Positions 42,580 through 56,300 of a stretch of DNA of 64,000 bases are shown in pieces (the first letter of the stretch is position 1; the number at the start of each line of letters is the position of its first letter). The notes under the pieces are model-generated. The model was given only the letters and a program-made list of their open reading frames with translations, did no database searches and was not told the DNA's origin. The stretch covers positions 62,001 to 126,000 of the forward strand of contig SADC01000210.1 of NCBI GenBank assembly GCA_004194705.1, read 5' to 3'. The DNA is from Ditylenchus dipsaci (taxonomy: Eukaryota > Nematoda > Chromadorea > Rhabditida > Anguinidae). The position numbers were made by a program, and so were the translations under genes.

Positions 42580-43570
42580 TTTAACTGTAGCTCCGTTTTT
42601 TTACTTACTGCTGGGAAGATTCACAGCTAAATCTTTTACAAAAAATCGAAAACTCAGGAAAATTCCAACCATAGAAGCCCTGAATCAAACCAGTTGAAAA
42701 AAGACTCGAGAAATAAACTTAGCTTGAACTTTGAAAAAGGGTTGCAATTCAGGTTTGACCGACAAAAAAGAGACAGAAAAGGAACAATTATCTACAAAAC
42801 AACATTTTTTTGCAAAATTTTTAAGTTTATATATTTTTGGCTTGAATTACACAAAGGAGCTTAGCAGCCTGCACTTCTCGACTACTACTCTACCACAATT
42901 TACAAAACAAAAATACACACAATGCTGAGGGAAAAAGAGAAAAGATACATTTCTACACACCAGTATCTGCTTTTTTGTGAATAGTACCTACTCAAAAGAC
43001 CTTTTTGCACACTCATATACACAAGATGACCATTGAGAAATTGGGGTGGCTTGCAAAACAAAAAATATAAATGATGGAAGTTGAAGACCGACTAACACAC
43101 GTAACGCAAGGTTAAACAATGCTAAAAGTATCCACTTTTGGTCCGTTGTAATATAGCAGCAGCAGTAAAAGCGAAAAAAGGGTTGAATTCCTAGCACATT
43201 TGGACACTTTTATATTAAGCAACAACTGAATTTTTTTACCTTACAACAAATTTTAGTAGTTTTAGAGAGAAAAAGAAGCAAAAAATGTTAGAAGAGGAGG
43301 AAGAAGAACAAATCCCGTATTTATCTGTAAAATGTTTAGTATGCAGAACTGCAGCAGTAATTTGTGGTGTTTGATGGTTTTTTGTTGATGAGAGTTTTGG
43401 ATCAAAGGTTCTCAAAATGACTAGTTTAGCCGAAGGAATTAAAATAATTTCGCACTCAACAAAATTCGGTCAGACTAAAATATTGCTTTAACACCAAGCT
43501 TCCGGTGAGTTGGTAGAATAATACTCGTGCCACTTTATGACTAATATTTTAGCACTTTTAATTAAAAATT
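42580..43570. other. No gene; unique AT-rich DNA
   Basis: No palindromes or family repeats noticed. It may belong to downstream untranslated sequence of the gene ending at 44331. Confidence 0.3.
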
Positions 43571-43577
43571 ACCAATA

Positions 43578-43822
43578 CCGTATTTTCTCTAATTAAAAAA
43601 CCCTCTCCTGTTCAAAATCGTGTTCTTGGCATTGATTTTTTGACCCACTTTTTGAGCGCTTCTCTTAAGCTAATTACCCCTCATTTTGTAGCCAATGAGA
43701 TGAGCTACTAAATTAAGGATAACTTGCCTGAGAGAAGTACTCAAAAAGTGAGTGAAAAACATAATGCCACAAAAACGTTTTTCGAATTTAGAAAGGAGTC
43801 TATAATTAGAGAAAATACGGCA
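43578..43822. mobile_element. CCGTATTTT-ended element (family G interior)
   Basis: CCGTATTTTCTCTAATTAAAA after TA and TTAGAGAAAATACGG at the right. Interior TCAAAATCGTGTTCTTGGCATTG mirrors ATAATGCCACAAAAACG and is shared with 52175-52390, 62363-62490 and 63568-63967. Confidence 0.75.
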
Positions 43823-44330
43823 CTTTTCGAGAAATTTTTTCGAAAGCTACTTTTGATGCCAAAATATCATACTGATTTCCAATCTAATGATAAAAGGTTG
43901 AAAAAAATAACAGAGAGCGTTGATATGCTTTTGAAGTAGGTGAATGGTACTAATTTTCCAAGTGGCCTACTACAAAAAGCATATCTTAGTTCTATATATA
44001 TTTTTGACCTCATCTCAACAAAAATTCAGACCCAGGAAGCCAGTTTAGAATAAAACAAAGAATTTTCGAAAACTTTTTCTTTTTAAAATTTTCAATTTTT
44101 GTCGAAAATTCAAGTGCTATGAAGTATCACAAGTCATAATTTCCTACCGAATTTTTTTAGACGAAACTATCTTATTTGAGAACCCTTATTAAATTTATAC
44201 AATCAGCACTGAATAAAATTAGTTGGCTAAAGGGGTTTTAAAAGCCTATGGCTTTATAACTATACACAAATACAGGAGTACGGGGAGGAGGAGGCATGTA
44301 AATGCAGTCTCAGAGGTGTGTGTACCACTT

Positions 44331-44372
44331 CTAGTTGATTTCAATATCTCCTGGCTGGAATCCCATCATGCG
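44331..44372 (-). CDS. Last exon (11) of the 44-63 kb gene
   Basis: 42 nt after AATTTAG encode RMMGFQPGDIEIN and a TAG stop, completing LNFDKMRE+RMMGFQPGDI across a 58-nt intron. Confidence 0.85.
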   Translation of the reverse strand, partial: RMMGFQPGDIEIN

Positions 44373-47300
44373 CTAAATTGAAAAAAAAAACTTAGCAATC
44401 TTACTTGTCTAAACTTTAGAAACAAGCTACCTCGCGCATTTTGTCAAAGTTCAGACAAGGTCGTTCACCACTACCGCCAGCCTCGCCTTTACTATGTCTT
44501 CCTCGCTTGTTGACCAGATTGTTGGGTGGAGACTCACCAAAGTTGGTGGCCGACGGTTTGTCCTGCTGTAACTGCAATAGCTGCTGATGCGGCTTCTTGT
44601 TACTACCGCTAGCAGCAGAGTTGGATTGACTTTCGTTGTGATAGAGAACTCGGACTCGGGTGCGACGGGCTGTTAGACGAAGTCTTTCCGGCATTTCCTC
44701 ATTGTTGTTGCCAACCACTTGCTGTTGTTGCACTAAAATGACAAGGTTTAGAAGACCCTGACTGGATATGTACACAATTTCGGTCATATTGACTGGTCCA
44801 CGTGGGTTTTAGAAGTAAAATTTTTGGTTTATTTTGATTTACAAGGTCAGCATCATACTGTATCGAAATTTTCACTCAAATTGAGCATCAAAATAGCACA
44901 AAGAGCACTTTAATTATATGTTAGTGAATTGGAAACACTAATTTTTTTCTCTTCCTCATAGGCTTTTTCAAAAATTCACATTTCACCCTAATTAACCACA
45001 GAAAATAACAAAAGCCACCCACCAATCATACTGCCACGCGTTCGACTAGCAATTGGTGAGACTGGTGGAGCTGGAGGTTGTTGCTGACTGGACACTGGAT
45101 TTCCTCCGATCACACCTGCAATAACACCTATGTAATTTATGGTTGTGCACAAACAATCCAGCAAAACATTACCTCCCCATCTTCGTTTCTCGCCAATCAA
45201 GTTGTTAGGTGACGGAGTGTTAGTGCGGGAGGCATGCACAGCCAGCGAGTTGGAAAACAAACTGGTTCCAGAAGACAGAATCCCATCGTTGCTCTAAAAT
45301 CCTAGGACTTGCACACAGGCCATAGGCAGATAAAACCGTCAAAAAGACCAACCCTTTGGCTCGATGACTGACCACTGGACGGAAAGCTCCTTTGCCTGAG
45401 CCTCCATCTTTGCTGCTGTCCTCAGATGATTTGGACTTGTGCAATTCCACCAATGCTTCATGGGCCTGGTCATTAAACGAGAATATCTTGCGCGATGGTC
45501 GGACCAATTCCCCGGCGGATAAATGGTGGTTGTCATGCTGCAATATGTTGTTCTGATCTCGTAAAGCGGAGAAGTCGATCGGCAGACGAGTAGAATAGGT
45601 CATGAATTGAGCCTGAAGCGGAGTCCCACAAGGCTGAAAATCAAAAGTAGTTAGATCAGAATCATTTTCAACACGAGAAAGAACGATTGTAATATTTGTT
45701 GAGTCTGATTTTTTATTTTTATTTATTTTTGTTATTATTTTTTTTTCTGCAAATTTAATTTATTGTAATTTTTTAACGGTACCAAAAATGACTTTATCTA
45801 CTACATTTTGACTGATAGACTTTTTTCCCTCTAGCAAATTTGAAATTCTCAAGTTCGATACGGGATCAGCATGGTAGATTTGCTCATAAATCTCATTTTT
45901 CAATTCAAGGCTCTTTGTCAAATTTCGCAATCCACTCGAGACAACAAACATTCAAATTTCTTAAAATTTTAAAGGTTTTTCGAGGTTTGAATATTTGTTG
46001 TCTCGAGTGAAATTTCAAATTTGGCACCGAGTTTTGAATTAAAAAGCAGTTCCGTAAGCAAACCGACCATTCTGATCACGAATCAAAGGTCACAATTCCA
46101 AGTTTGCTAGCAGGAAAAAAGAAAGCAGATTTTGTAAAAATACAACTTCTGGTCTTTTTGAGAAAATTAAATTTATCGAAATGCTCAGCATAAAAAACTG
46201 CATTAAAACTAGGGTTGTACAATGGGAATATTCCCGGGTTTTCTATATTTCCGGGAATTTCTACAACTCTAATTAAAATCAACAAATCTCACAGTCGGCT
46301 ATTTTCTTGTTAATTAAAAAAAGAGTCTCACCGAATTTTCATCAGATCCCAACTCCATGATATTAGTAGCTGATCTTTTCTCGCCAAAGTTGAGTGGGAA
46401 TCCGTCTTGTCTAAAACTTTTTTCTGTTAAGATAGATTATTACATTCTTAAGACTACTTTACTATTTTGAAGGCAACTTAATTTTTTTGTTCATTCACAA
46501 AGTGCGCAAGAAAAATTCATTTTAAGCAGGAAAGCAACAGGAAATTGAAAAGCCTTTCTAATCTGCTGACTTTCCTATTTTTACTTTAATTGGTCCCCGT
46601 GGAGCAGCATAATGTTTTCAAGCCGCATTTTCTTTTTCTGGTTATGAAGAGGCAGAGAGTGAAAATGATCCATCTTTCCAGCCTCTTTCCATCAAACAAG
46701 TGTGTGAGCATTTTGAAAAGCCTTTTAATCTACGGCTCCTGGTCCCTAGAGACACTGATTTCCCCGAAAGCTTGAAACAAACCAAAAGTGCTAATGCTAA
46801 GATTGATGATAAGTCCCCAAAAATTGTAGCTTTTTAGCAAAAAAAAACTATTTTTTCCTATATTTTAGACTTATAAATGGCCTAAGGGCTGTTTCTACCA
46901 TTTTTCTATTTTTTGAATTCGCGCCGTTTTTGATTTTTCAGCTGTTTTCACCAAGGTCGCTTTTTGTGCAGACAGAATAAATTCGGAAGGTTAGCCGGAA
47001 AGTTTTCCGGTAAACTATGCGGCTGTCGGTGATAATTTCGACAGAAATTACAAGGGATCACACACTAAATTCCACAGCTGTACAGTTTTCTGTATATTTT
47101 CTAAAAAATTCAGGGCTATCAACGTAGAGTTATCGATTATACTCTAATTATACGAAAAATTATGCACTTTTTGATAACTTATAGATAACTGTGGAATTTC
47201 CGACACAAATAAACTGAAATTTTAAAAGGCGCGAATTCAAAATATGAAAAAATTGGAAAATACCTACGCACCTCTGAAAAGTTGTAGCTTTTTTATATGT

Positions 47301-50300
47301 TTTATTGTCCAAAAACCAATAGAATTTTATGTTCAAAAAGGTGACTGCGTCCCGGCAATTAAATTGCTGGGACCCGTTCTAAGTGCCTAATTTTTTTACG
47401 AAATCAATTATCAGTAGTGTGTGTGGGAAGAAAAAGTTGTTATTCGCAGTACTTTTTTCGTGTGATTAGTCGATAAAATGGAAGGCAAGAGAAATTAGTC
47501 GTTTAAACCATAAAATTTGAGGGCTTGGTCAATAAAATGGATGTCTTATACATTTTTGTTAAAGCAAAAAAAAACCTTTGCACTGGGGTTGCATCCACAG
47601 CACTGTCTCCTGAGTTGGTGTCCAAAAGATCGATGTTTCTGGATGCATCATCTCTTTCTGCACTCTCCCGCAGCACAATTCCTGACTCGCAACCCATTGA
47701 ATCCCAGCTGAATAATGGTCGATTAGAAAAAGATTGTTTTGACTTTGATCGTGTAAAAGCAAAATTTTTTGTGTTTTATTTACGACTCTACCAAAACCTA
47801 CGTTTATTATAGTACATTTTTATGATAGGAAATGGGGGTTTTTTTTAAATTGACGTTTTGCTTTGAGAGACCGAGGCAAACCAGGATAAAAAAGGTACCT
47901 GATTAGTCCTTAAAAAACCTGACAAGATGGGATTTAAAGGGGGGGGGGTGGGGCGGTGGGTAAAAGCTACTCAGACCAGAAAAAGTGTCCTCCATGGCAC
48001 AGTGCGTAAGCGTCCGCGTTTTTTTGGCCGAAAATGGTGTTGCAGGTTCGATTCCACGTGGTGGCATGCTATTTTTTTTTGGCTTGTTTGACCAGTTTTT
48101 TGGGGTCGTAGCCTTTAGGCCCTTTTTTCCACTTTTTGGCGTTCTGCCCTATGTTATACTTTCGCCACATAGGCTTTATTTTAAAGCCATTTTGTGGTTC
48201 TTAAGACATTTTTTAGTCCCGGCTAACGTGCGCTGGCCTACCCTGAGCCTAAGCCTAAGTTAAAAAAATAAGGCCTAAGTGGCTAAAATATAACATAGGG
48301 CAGAACGCCAAAAGTGGAAAAAAAGGCCCTAACGCCTCTACGCCGTTTTTTGAGAAATTCGACTTTTTGACGCCAGATTCGGGATCAGCGACCTAAATTA
48401 CTCCTAAAATTGGTCAAACAAGCTGAAATAAATAGCATGTCACCACGTGGGATCTAACTTGCAACACCATTTTGTTCCACGCTTACGCACTGCATCATGG
48501 AGGCCACTGTAATTAAATCTAATAAGTAGCTTCCGACCAACCCCAGACACCCTCAGCTTTTAGCTTTAAAAACCGACCTCGAAATTTTCTGGGTTTCAGA
48601 GTGGAAAAAAGCCAGCCATGTGGCTTTAGCTGATAAAAAATTTGGTGTTTTTTAATTAACTATGATCTATTGCATCAGCAAAATCTGATATTCATACATG
48701 AAGTTGGGTTTATGTTGGTCTTCTCCACAAATTTCTAAATGTCTAGAAATTTAGTATTGTCTGTCTCTCTCAATATCGGCCAAAGATTTGTTGGGAAGAA
48801 GGTAGTCAGTAAACAAATTCAGACGACTCACTAACTACTCTCAGTGCAAAGACCTATTCATAAAAGATGATCTTTGTAAAAACTTTTTTTATTTCAACCA
48901 TCAGAGTACACCGAAAAATTGTATAGACTTATTTTTCTTTATCCACTCACCTTCACTATTTTTTCTTAGAAAACGCAAATATTTCAAACTACATACAAGG
49001 TTGTGTGACCCAACCTTGTATGCTTTTACATCAGCGATAATGCATTTGACTAAATTAGTCAAAAATTTCGCCCGAACTATTTTTTTCTTTTATCTTAAAA
49101 ACTAGGAATGAGAATGAAAGACTGCAGAAGATTCGGAACCAGAACCACACCAAAGCCAGAGTGACCTCCATAATTAAAGCGGACTACAGTCCACTCTCGA
49201 TTTAAGGACAGAAGTTCGTTCCCACCTTGGGTCCGACACTTTTTTAGCCCGATTTTCCAAATTTTTCGCTATTTCTGTTTCGGTAGTCTGATCCCGAATA
49301 TCGCAAGGATTACGATTTTGCCGATCATTTTTCAGAAATTCAAATTTTTTTCTCTCAAAAAGCAAAACCTCTATTTAAGGAAGGAATCTTAAAAAAATCC
49401 TGTCCTTAAATCGAGTTTTTGCTTTTTAGAAGAAAAAATTTTGAATTTCTAAAAAACGATCGGCAAAATCGGAATCCTTGCGATATTTGGGACCAGACTG
49501 TCAAAACACAACTGGCAAAAATTTGAAAAATCGGGCTAAAAAAAGTGTCGGACCCAAGGTGGGAACGAACTTTGACCGGTCCCCTGAGTGCCCTTAAATC
49601 GAGAGTGGACTGTATATGAATAGAGTCTTCATCATGGGCCCTGAGGCCGAATCCGGTATATTTATTGTCTTGGTCCCCCCTGTTGTTTTTTCGGCTTGTG
49701 GTGAGGCACAGGTTAGTGTAGTTTAAAGTAGCCTTTACTATTTTTCTAACCTAAACTGGTCTACCCTGTGCCCCAGAAAAATCAAAAAATAATAATAACA
49801 GGGGTACCAAGGCAAAAAATGGGCCGGATTCGCCCTACGGGGCTTATTATCTTCGTCCAGAACCCTTAGATTTTGTGCTATAATTGCTGTGAGGTTCGAT
49901 TCACTTAGCCAATCGATAACTTTTGTGTGTTGTTGCAGTGTACAAGTTTACGGATCAGTTAACGTCAAATAAAAAGACTTTTATCAGCGTCTCTAATGCA
50001 TGCTCATTTGCTTTGTTTCTCTGGAACTGGTTCTACTCTATTTCCACCCCACTTTCTTAGTCATATTGCATGCAGCGTCATTGAGCAAAAAAGCAATTTT
50101 TTTCTTCGTTCCTGTCGTATGCAGCATCAGTTTATTATGGAGCATTTCTTTTGTTGTTGCGCCAAATAAAGTCAGTCATCAGCAGCCCAGAGATTTGTTG
50201 ACTGCGTTTTTTACGACTGACACACACAGAAGTGAATAAAGAAGGAGAAGAAAAAGATGAAAAAACTACTTTTTGTGATATTTTTTATGACTTTTTCTTA

Positions 50301-53300
50301 TTCCACCAAATAGATGAAGAACTATTTTACAGGGTGTTTCAACAATTTGTCGATTTCTGAACCATCATATTTTTTTCTGAGTTGAAAAAGTTTTATAAGT
50401 TTAGCTCAGCTTGCTATTGGTGTAAAAATCAAGATTTTTGGTTTCTTTTGTGGTTTATTCATTTTGCTAGTAAAGCTGTGAAAAAAACGTAAAATCCAAA
50501 GTGCACCCCTTTCTCCCAAAGAGTTGAAGTCCTCTAACCATATACCACCAAAGAGTACAAGCTTTGTAACCAAATTTCGGTTAGAAGAAATTATTGGGGT
50601 GCTGTTGTGAAAAAAATTCTGCCCAAAAATATTACCTAATTTTGGAAAAAGCCACTTTCTAAACCTTTTTAGAAAAGTTGAAGCACCAAAATATTATCTA
50701 AAAATGTTTCGCTCAAAAAAAACTTCAACCCTAGATTTGGCCTTCCTCTATGCTTAGGATGTATAGGATCAAGACCATAAGCAAGGGCCCAAATTTTCAG
50801 TGCCCAGTTCGGAATGTTTTTTTTCAGACTAGAAATTACAAGTGTGGCTGGCCAATGTTTTGCTCAAGACCCGTTCAAATCTCTGACCAGGCCTCTAGGG
50901 TTAATCAAACGAAAATTATAATTCTGACGTTACAACCAAACAAGTATCATGGAAATCTTCATTGAACCAATTTCAAAAGACTTCTATACAGTCAAACCTC
51001 TATATAACGGCACCCCTAGGGACCGCAAAAAAGTGCCGTTATATAGAAGGTGCCGTTATATAGAGGGCTTACTTTGACTGAATTTTAGTATAACCCGACC
51101 AAATTGGTCTTATTTTGGTGCCGTTATATAGAGGTTTGACTGTAATATTAAAATGCTTTGAAAAATCTTCAAAATTTCTAAAAACACCCTGTATTTGTTG
51201 AGTCTCCCCTTCACAAAGGAAGCGAAGACGAAGAGAAGAAAGAAATATTCATGGACTGACACTCTCAAAAGAAGCGCTTATAAAGAAAGAGGGCTAAAGC
51301 GTTTTTATTGTCAGAAAAAAAGTAGGAGAGAATAATTTTGTCTTCTCTCTGCCTACATCCATCTTGTTTAGTGGTGTGGTAGAAGTAGCAAAAAAGACGA
51401 CTTTTGGATGTTGTAAAAAGAAGCAAAAGGAGGATGTCGACAACAACAATCAATTACACACACCCGAATCTGCCATTTTAGCTGTGGCTGTGTGCCCCAC
51501 ATTTAATTGGCTGCTAATGTTTCTTTTCTTCTATTTGCATATGTTTTGGTGGGTAGGGTTGCCTTTTGGGGATTCGGGTTTAAGTGTTTGTAAATATTTT
51601 GGTTGGCTGTGTTTGTTTGTTGGCGGCGGCCATCTAATGTTTCCAAGTGATTCATTCACACACACGCCATAACCACCACCCCGAACTAGATGGCCTTGAA
51701 GTGGTGCTTCGGCACACACAAACTCACAAATTGCCACCTGCACCTTTTGCTGCTGCTGATGCTATACATGGTGGCTGGAGATGGAAAAAGACAAATAAAG
51801 AATATTGAAATTGGCTGTTTTGTTTTGCATTACCTCAGCCAAATTTACTTGCTGGGTCTTCTCGGAAATTGCCTTTTTACTTCATTAAATTGGTGGTTAG
51901 AGCGGCGGGAAATAAAAAAGTGTAATTAAATGTGTGTGTTTTGAGGTGGATACGAACTCGCAAGGTACTTTTATAGCAGATTTGCTATTCCAAGCAAATT
52001 TAGCAGAAATTCGAGCTGCAGTCCATTCAAAATTTCAAAATTTGTCCGTCAAAGTACTCAGTTTCATAGTGCAAAAGTTAAAAATTTTTAAATCCTATTT
52101 TTTTTTCAGATTATAGCACTGGAGAATACAGGTTGTAAAAATTCGGTTCAAAATTTTTGCAAAAACTACCTTGAAGTTCTAATAATTCAGATCCCTTCAT
52201 TGAAAACCGTGTTTTTGGCATTGTGTTTTTTTATTTGACTTTTCGTAATTGAAGAAGCAAGTTACCATTCCAGTCGCAGCCATAAAATAAGCTACTATTC
52301 GGGTGGTAACTTGTCTGACAGCAATCTTCAAAAATTGGGTCAAAACACAATGCCGAAAAACGGTTTCAAACGAGGAAGATATCTGAAGAATATCCGACTT
52401 CGACGTTCGAAAATTTGACCCTAGTAGCGAATACCCCCCCCCCAATGATTTTAACTTTTTTACTTTAGTAAAAAGTACCCAAATTTATGTCCCAGATCCC
52501 GGAAAATGTGCGCAAACTCTTCATTAGTCACAACTTCCGTACGCTGGCCTACCCCCAAGCCTAAGGGCTAAGCCTAAACTTGTTGTTCGCAAGGGTAGTT
52601 ACAGCAATTTTTAATGGTCGGATGCTTGGGGGGAGCGGGGGTATTCGCTACTAGCGACGAAAAGTTCACGGGATCGACGTTTTCAACGAACTTGACTAAA
52701 ACCTCAAAGCTAAAAAATTAAGGCAACATGAACCATGTGAAGTTGTTGCTAAATTAGAAAAAATTTCCTTGACACAAATAGGAAAATGGAAATTTTTCAT
52801 GTGGTCTCTTTGATTGCTTGATTGCAAGAAAAACAATAGTGGAGGCTTGTTGTACTACGACGACTACTACTTCCTGCTCCTACTACTACTCAACCACTAT
52901 TCGTCAGATCGAATTTCTGCTGCTGCTAATGCTTTATTGTGGAGTTGATGTTGTTGGTCTCTGGTTACCACGAGCACCAGCATCCCTAGCTGCTAAACAG
53001 GCCTTCTTCCACTCTAGCGGGCTGTCTAGTGCAGAGTAGTCAAGCCGGCCAGCCTAGCTGCTTTACACATTCACTCAACAACAGTCTTATATATTCATGA
53101 TTATTGGGGGAGATGAGGAGATGATGAATAACAACAACTTTCTGAGAACACACATTTCTGTTTGCTATAATATTACTAGTCACTCAATTGACTCAATATT
53201 GTGTTCCCTCTAATTGTAGATTGAAAAAAAGAAGAACTTCAAAGAATAGTTACAACCTATTTTAGAAAAGGGTGACGGGTCATCCAGGTTTTGTTTTTTA

Positions 53301-56300
53301 AATGTCAACATTTAAGGAAAAAGTAAGATATGAATCCTTGCAACCTTTGAAACCAGACGGCATAAATAAAATTGGTGAAAAATTAATCCGGGTTAAATGT
53401 GTCAAGCAGGCAAGTGAGATATTAATATCTAGGGCGTAGCCAGAAAATTTTAAAAAATCTGAAGGGGGTACCATACGGCAAAAAAATTTTGAGGCCATTT
53501 TACTAGCAACATTTTGTAACAAGGACTGTCCTCATATCTCACATATATTCTCATATCTAAGTGACTAAAAATTTAATCAAAATTCTGCATGATAATTTAG
53601 ATTTCTGAAAAAATTCTGCTCACTAGATTGTCTCAGAATATTTTTTTTAAATAGTCATTTTATATAGAAGTACAAAATTTTTTAAAAAGCTTTTACCACC
53701 TGTCCTATCTCCCATTTTTCAGGTAACTATTCAGCGAAATGGTTGCAAGACTTGTTACGATACCTTCGCAAATTACTTTTCGCATTCCAGAATGTATAAT
53801 AAGCAAGAAAGTCCCTTGAGTTTAAGTAGTCTCCTGCATTCGCAGCACACGGCCTTCTTAGCGCTTAACCTTCTCCCGCTCTCTGACCATCTGCTCTGCC
53901 TGTCTGCCCCTGGGTGTAGAGACGCAGAGGCACAGGCGTCCTCCCTTTCTTCTCCTTGCCCAGCCAAACTGGCAGCTCGCCAACAGACAACAACAACATA
54001 CGCACACACACAGAGGGAGCCGCCAAGCGCATAAAACCGGCTGCTTTCCTTTCCCAGTGCTGCTGGCTGGAAAATCGGGGTGGCGGCCAGTTGGCGTCAA
54101 GCCAAGACTTGGCTGGCTGCCAAGCAGAGGGAGTCTCAGGCGTGCTTTCCTTCTTCTTCTTTTGCTGGCTGGCTAGCAGCCAACTAAGAGAGCAGGAGAG
54201 TGCACAGGCTTGTGAGAGAGCGGAGATGGGTAGCAGAGCAAAAGTCTTTTATTTTCTTTTGGCTTGAGTGTTGCTGCTGTTGCCGACAGGCAGAGGTGTA
54301 CGCTCGCGAATCGCTTTATTTCAGGTCTCATATGAATTTTTGTTTCATAAATTATACAATCACACCGTCCGAAATTAAACAGCTTTTGACCGAAAATCAG
54401 ATTTTATATTAATTTTTTCTGAAAATCCGTCAATTGTCAAATTTTTATGCAATTTTTTTTGAAAATCAACTCATTTCATAAAAAAATCTATTCCCATCGG
54501 TCACTTAATCTGTTTATGCAAAAAGTGTATAGCAACAAGCAAGGAATCGAACTGAGGATGTTTTCCGAAGAAAAGCGGAACGCTTAACCGGGTAGGCTGC
54601 GTAAACACAACAGCCATATGGTAAAATTTTGCAAAAACCGAAAAAATTATTTATATTATTTTTTTATATTATATTATTATTTATATTGTCTACAGTCGAA
54701 CCTACCAATAATGATCACCCTAGGGACCTGCCTCAGGTGATCGTTATTGGGAGGTGATCGTTAATGGGAGTGGTCGTTATTCGAGATTTCAGTTAATATA
54801 GACCAACCAAAAGTTTTTTCGGTGGTCGTTAATGGGGGTGATCGTTATTGCGAGGTTCGACTGTATACAGTTAGGTATTTCGATGTGCTACGGAGATATT
54901 GTAAACTAACAAACCTGCTAGTATCAATTTCGCTAATCAATGGAGGCGAACTGGTTATAGTAGGTGGACTGGAGACTGTGAAGTTGTTAAACTGGTTGTT
55001 GGTTTGGTCATCTCCCTCAATCATATCTTCGGTTTGGAATGGAAAGATTCCACTCAGCACTCTGTTCAGCTCTTTTCCATTCTGTGACACTGAAAATTTT
55101 CGACTTTAGAAAAAATGATTAAACACCTTATTTTGCATTGCATTTTGCATGAATTTTTGAATTTTGTTTTTATTGGAAAATCATCAATTCACAAAAGTCT
55201 CACACGCATTTTTCTACCTATATCTACCTATTCAGGGACAGCATTTCAAGTGCGCGCAGCCTTCCTCCAAAGAGTATTTTTTTTCTAGCCGACCTTTTAA
55301 ATTTTTCACATACCGTATTTCCTCTAATTGCTCAACAGTCGAGTTATTTTTCAACCTCCCTCTAGGGTGTCGAGCTATTAGAGCATGTCGAGCAATTGGG
55401 ACATGTCGAGCGATTAGAGGAAATACGGTATTTCACACCTTTTGCAGCACCGACAATACCAAGTGTCTGTGGCCGATTTGCGGCCACAGACCAGCACAAT
55501 CCACATTGCAACGAATTATGGTGAAAAAAAATCAAGGAAATGGAAAAGGTAGGCTTAGAGAAAAATACTCTTTGGAGGAGGTGGGCACTTGGACTTTTAA
55601 GCTAGTCAGGGAGCATAATCAGGAAATATATGACAAACAAATATATATATAAAAAAATATATTCCATATGAAAATATTTAATTGGTGTTTACAATATTGT
55701 GTTTAACGCTTTTTCGTGCAGTATATAGGTAATTAATGTCGCTTTGGAATTCCCCCTAGAGCTAGCTACACACATATGTTTGCGGTGGTGATGATACAAT
55801 CTAATGCAGCAAAACACATTTGCTGGATGCAGAAATGGGGCAATAAAAAAGCATTCTTTGTATGCGCATTTTATAGCAGCAGCGGTAGTACCTAGTGTAC
55901 AGGGTGAGTTTTAAATATTGCTATTTTTGTGGTCCACCTTGTATGTACACACCCACTTGTGTGGATGGTGGTTACAGACCTCTGAGTGCGACTACTACCT
56001 AAAAAGTACTAGTAGGTGGTTGGGTGTGTGTGGTTAGGTAGTGCTAGTAGTAAAGGTTGTTCCATCATCTTCTCCACCATCTCTTCGCTGAAAGACCAAT
56101 AGGGCCAATAGCAGTAGGGAGAGAGAGCACAAAGTGGTACGCGCGAAATGTTCTTCTTCTATTTTCTTCTTTGAAGCACTTCACACTCACACTGGGTGCT
56201 CTTAGGCTGCTTAGTCGTTGGGTTACTACTACTACTGCTGGTGCAGCAGTTGAGTCTATTCACATTTTATTTAGATGACAACAACTAAATACTACTGAGA

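Noticed and set aside
47525..47812. Plus-strand 95-residue frame
   Set aside because: It is antisense to exon 5 of the minus-strand gene, which has proper splice sites and matching phases.
53792..54267. Overlapping frames in the GC-rich island as a protein gene
   Set aside because: Open on both strands with unrelated low-complexity products and no splice sites in phase with the gene around it.
54822..55109. Plus-strand 95-residue frame
   Set aside because: Antisense shadow of exon 4 of the minus-strand gene and the adjacent element.
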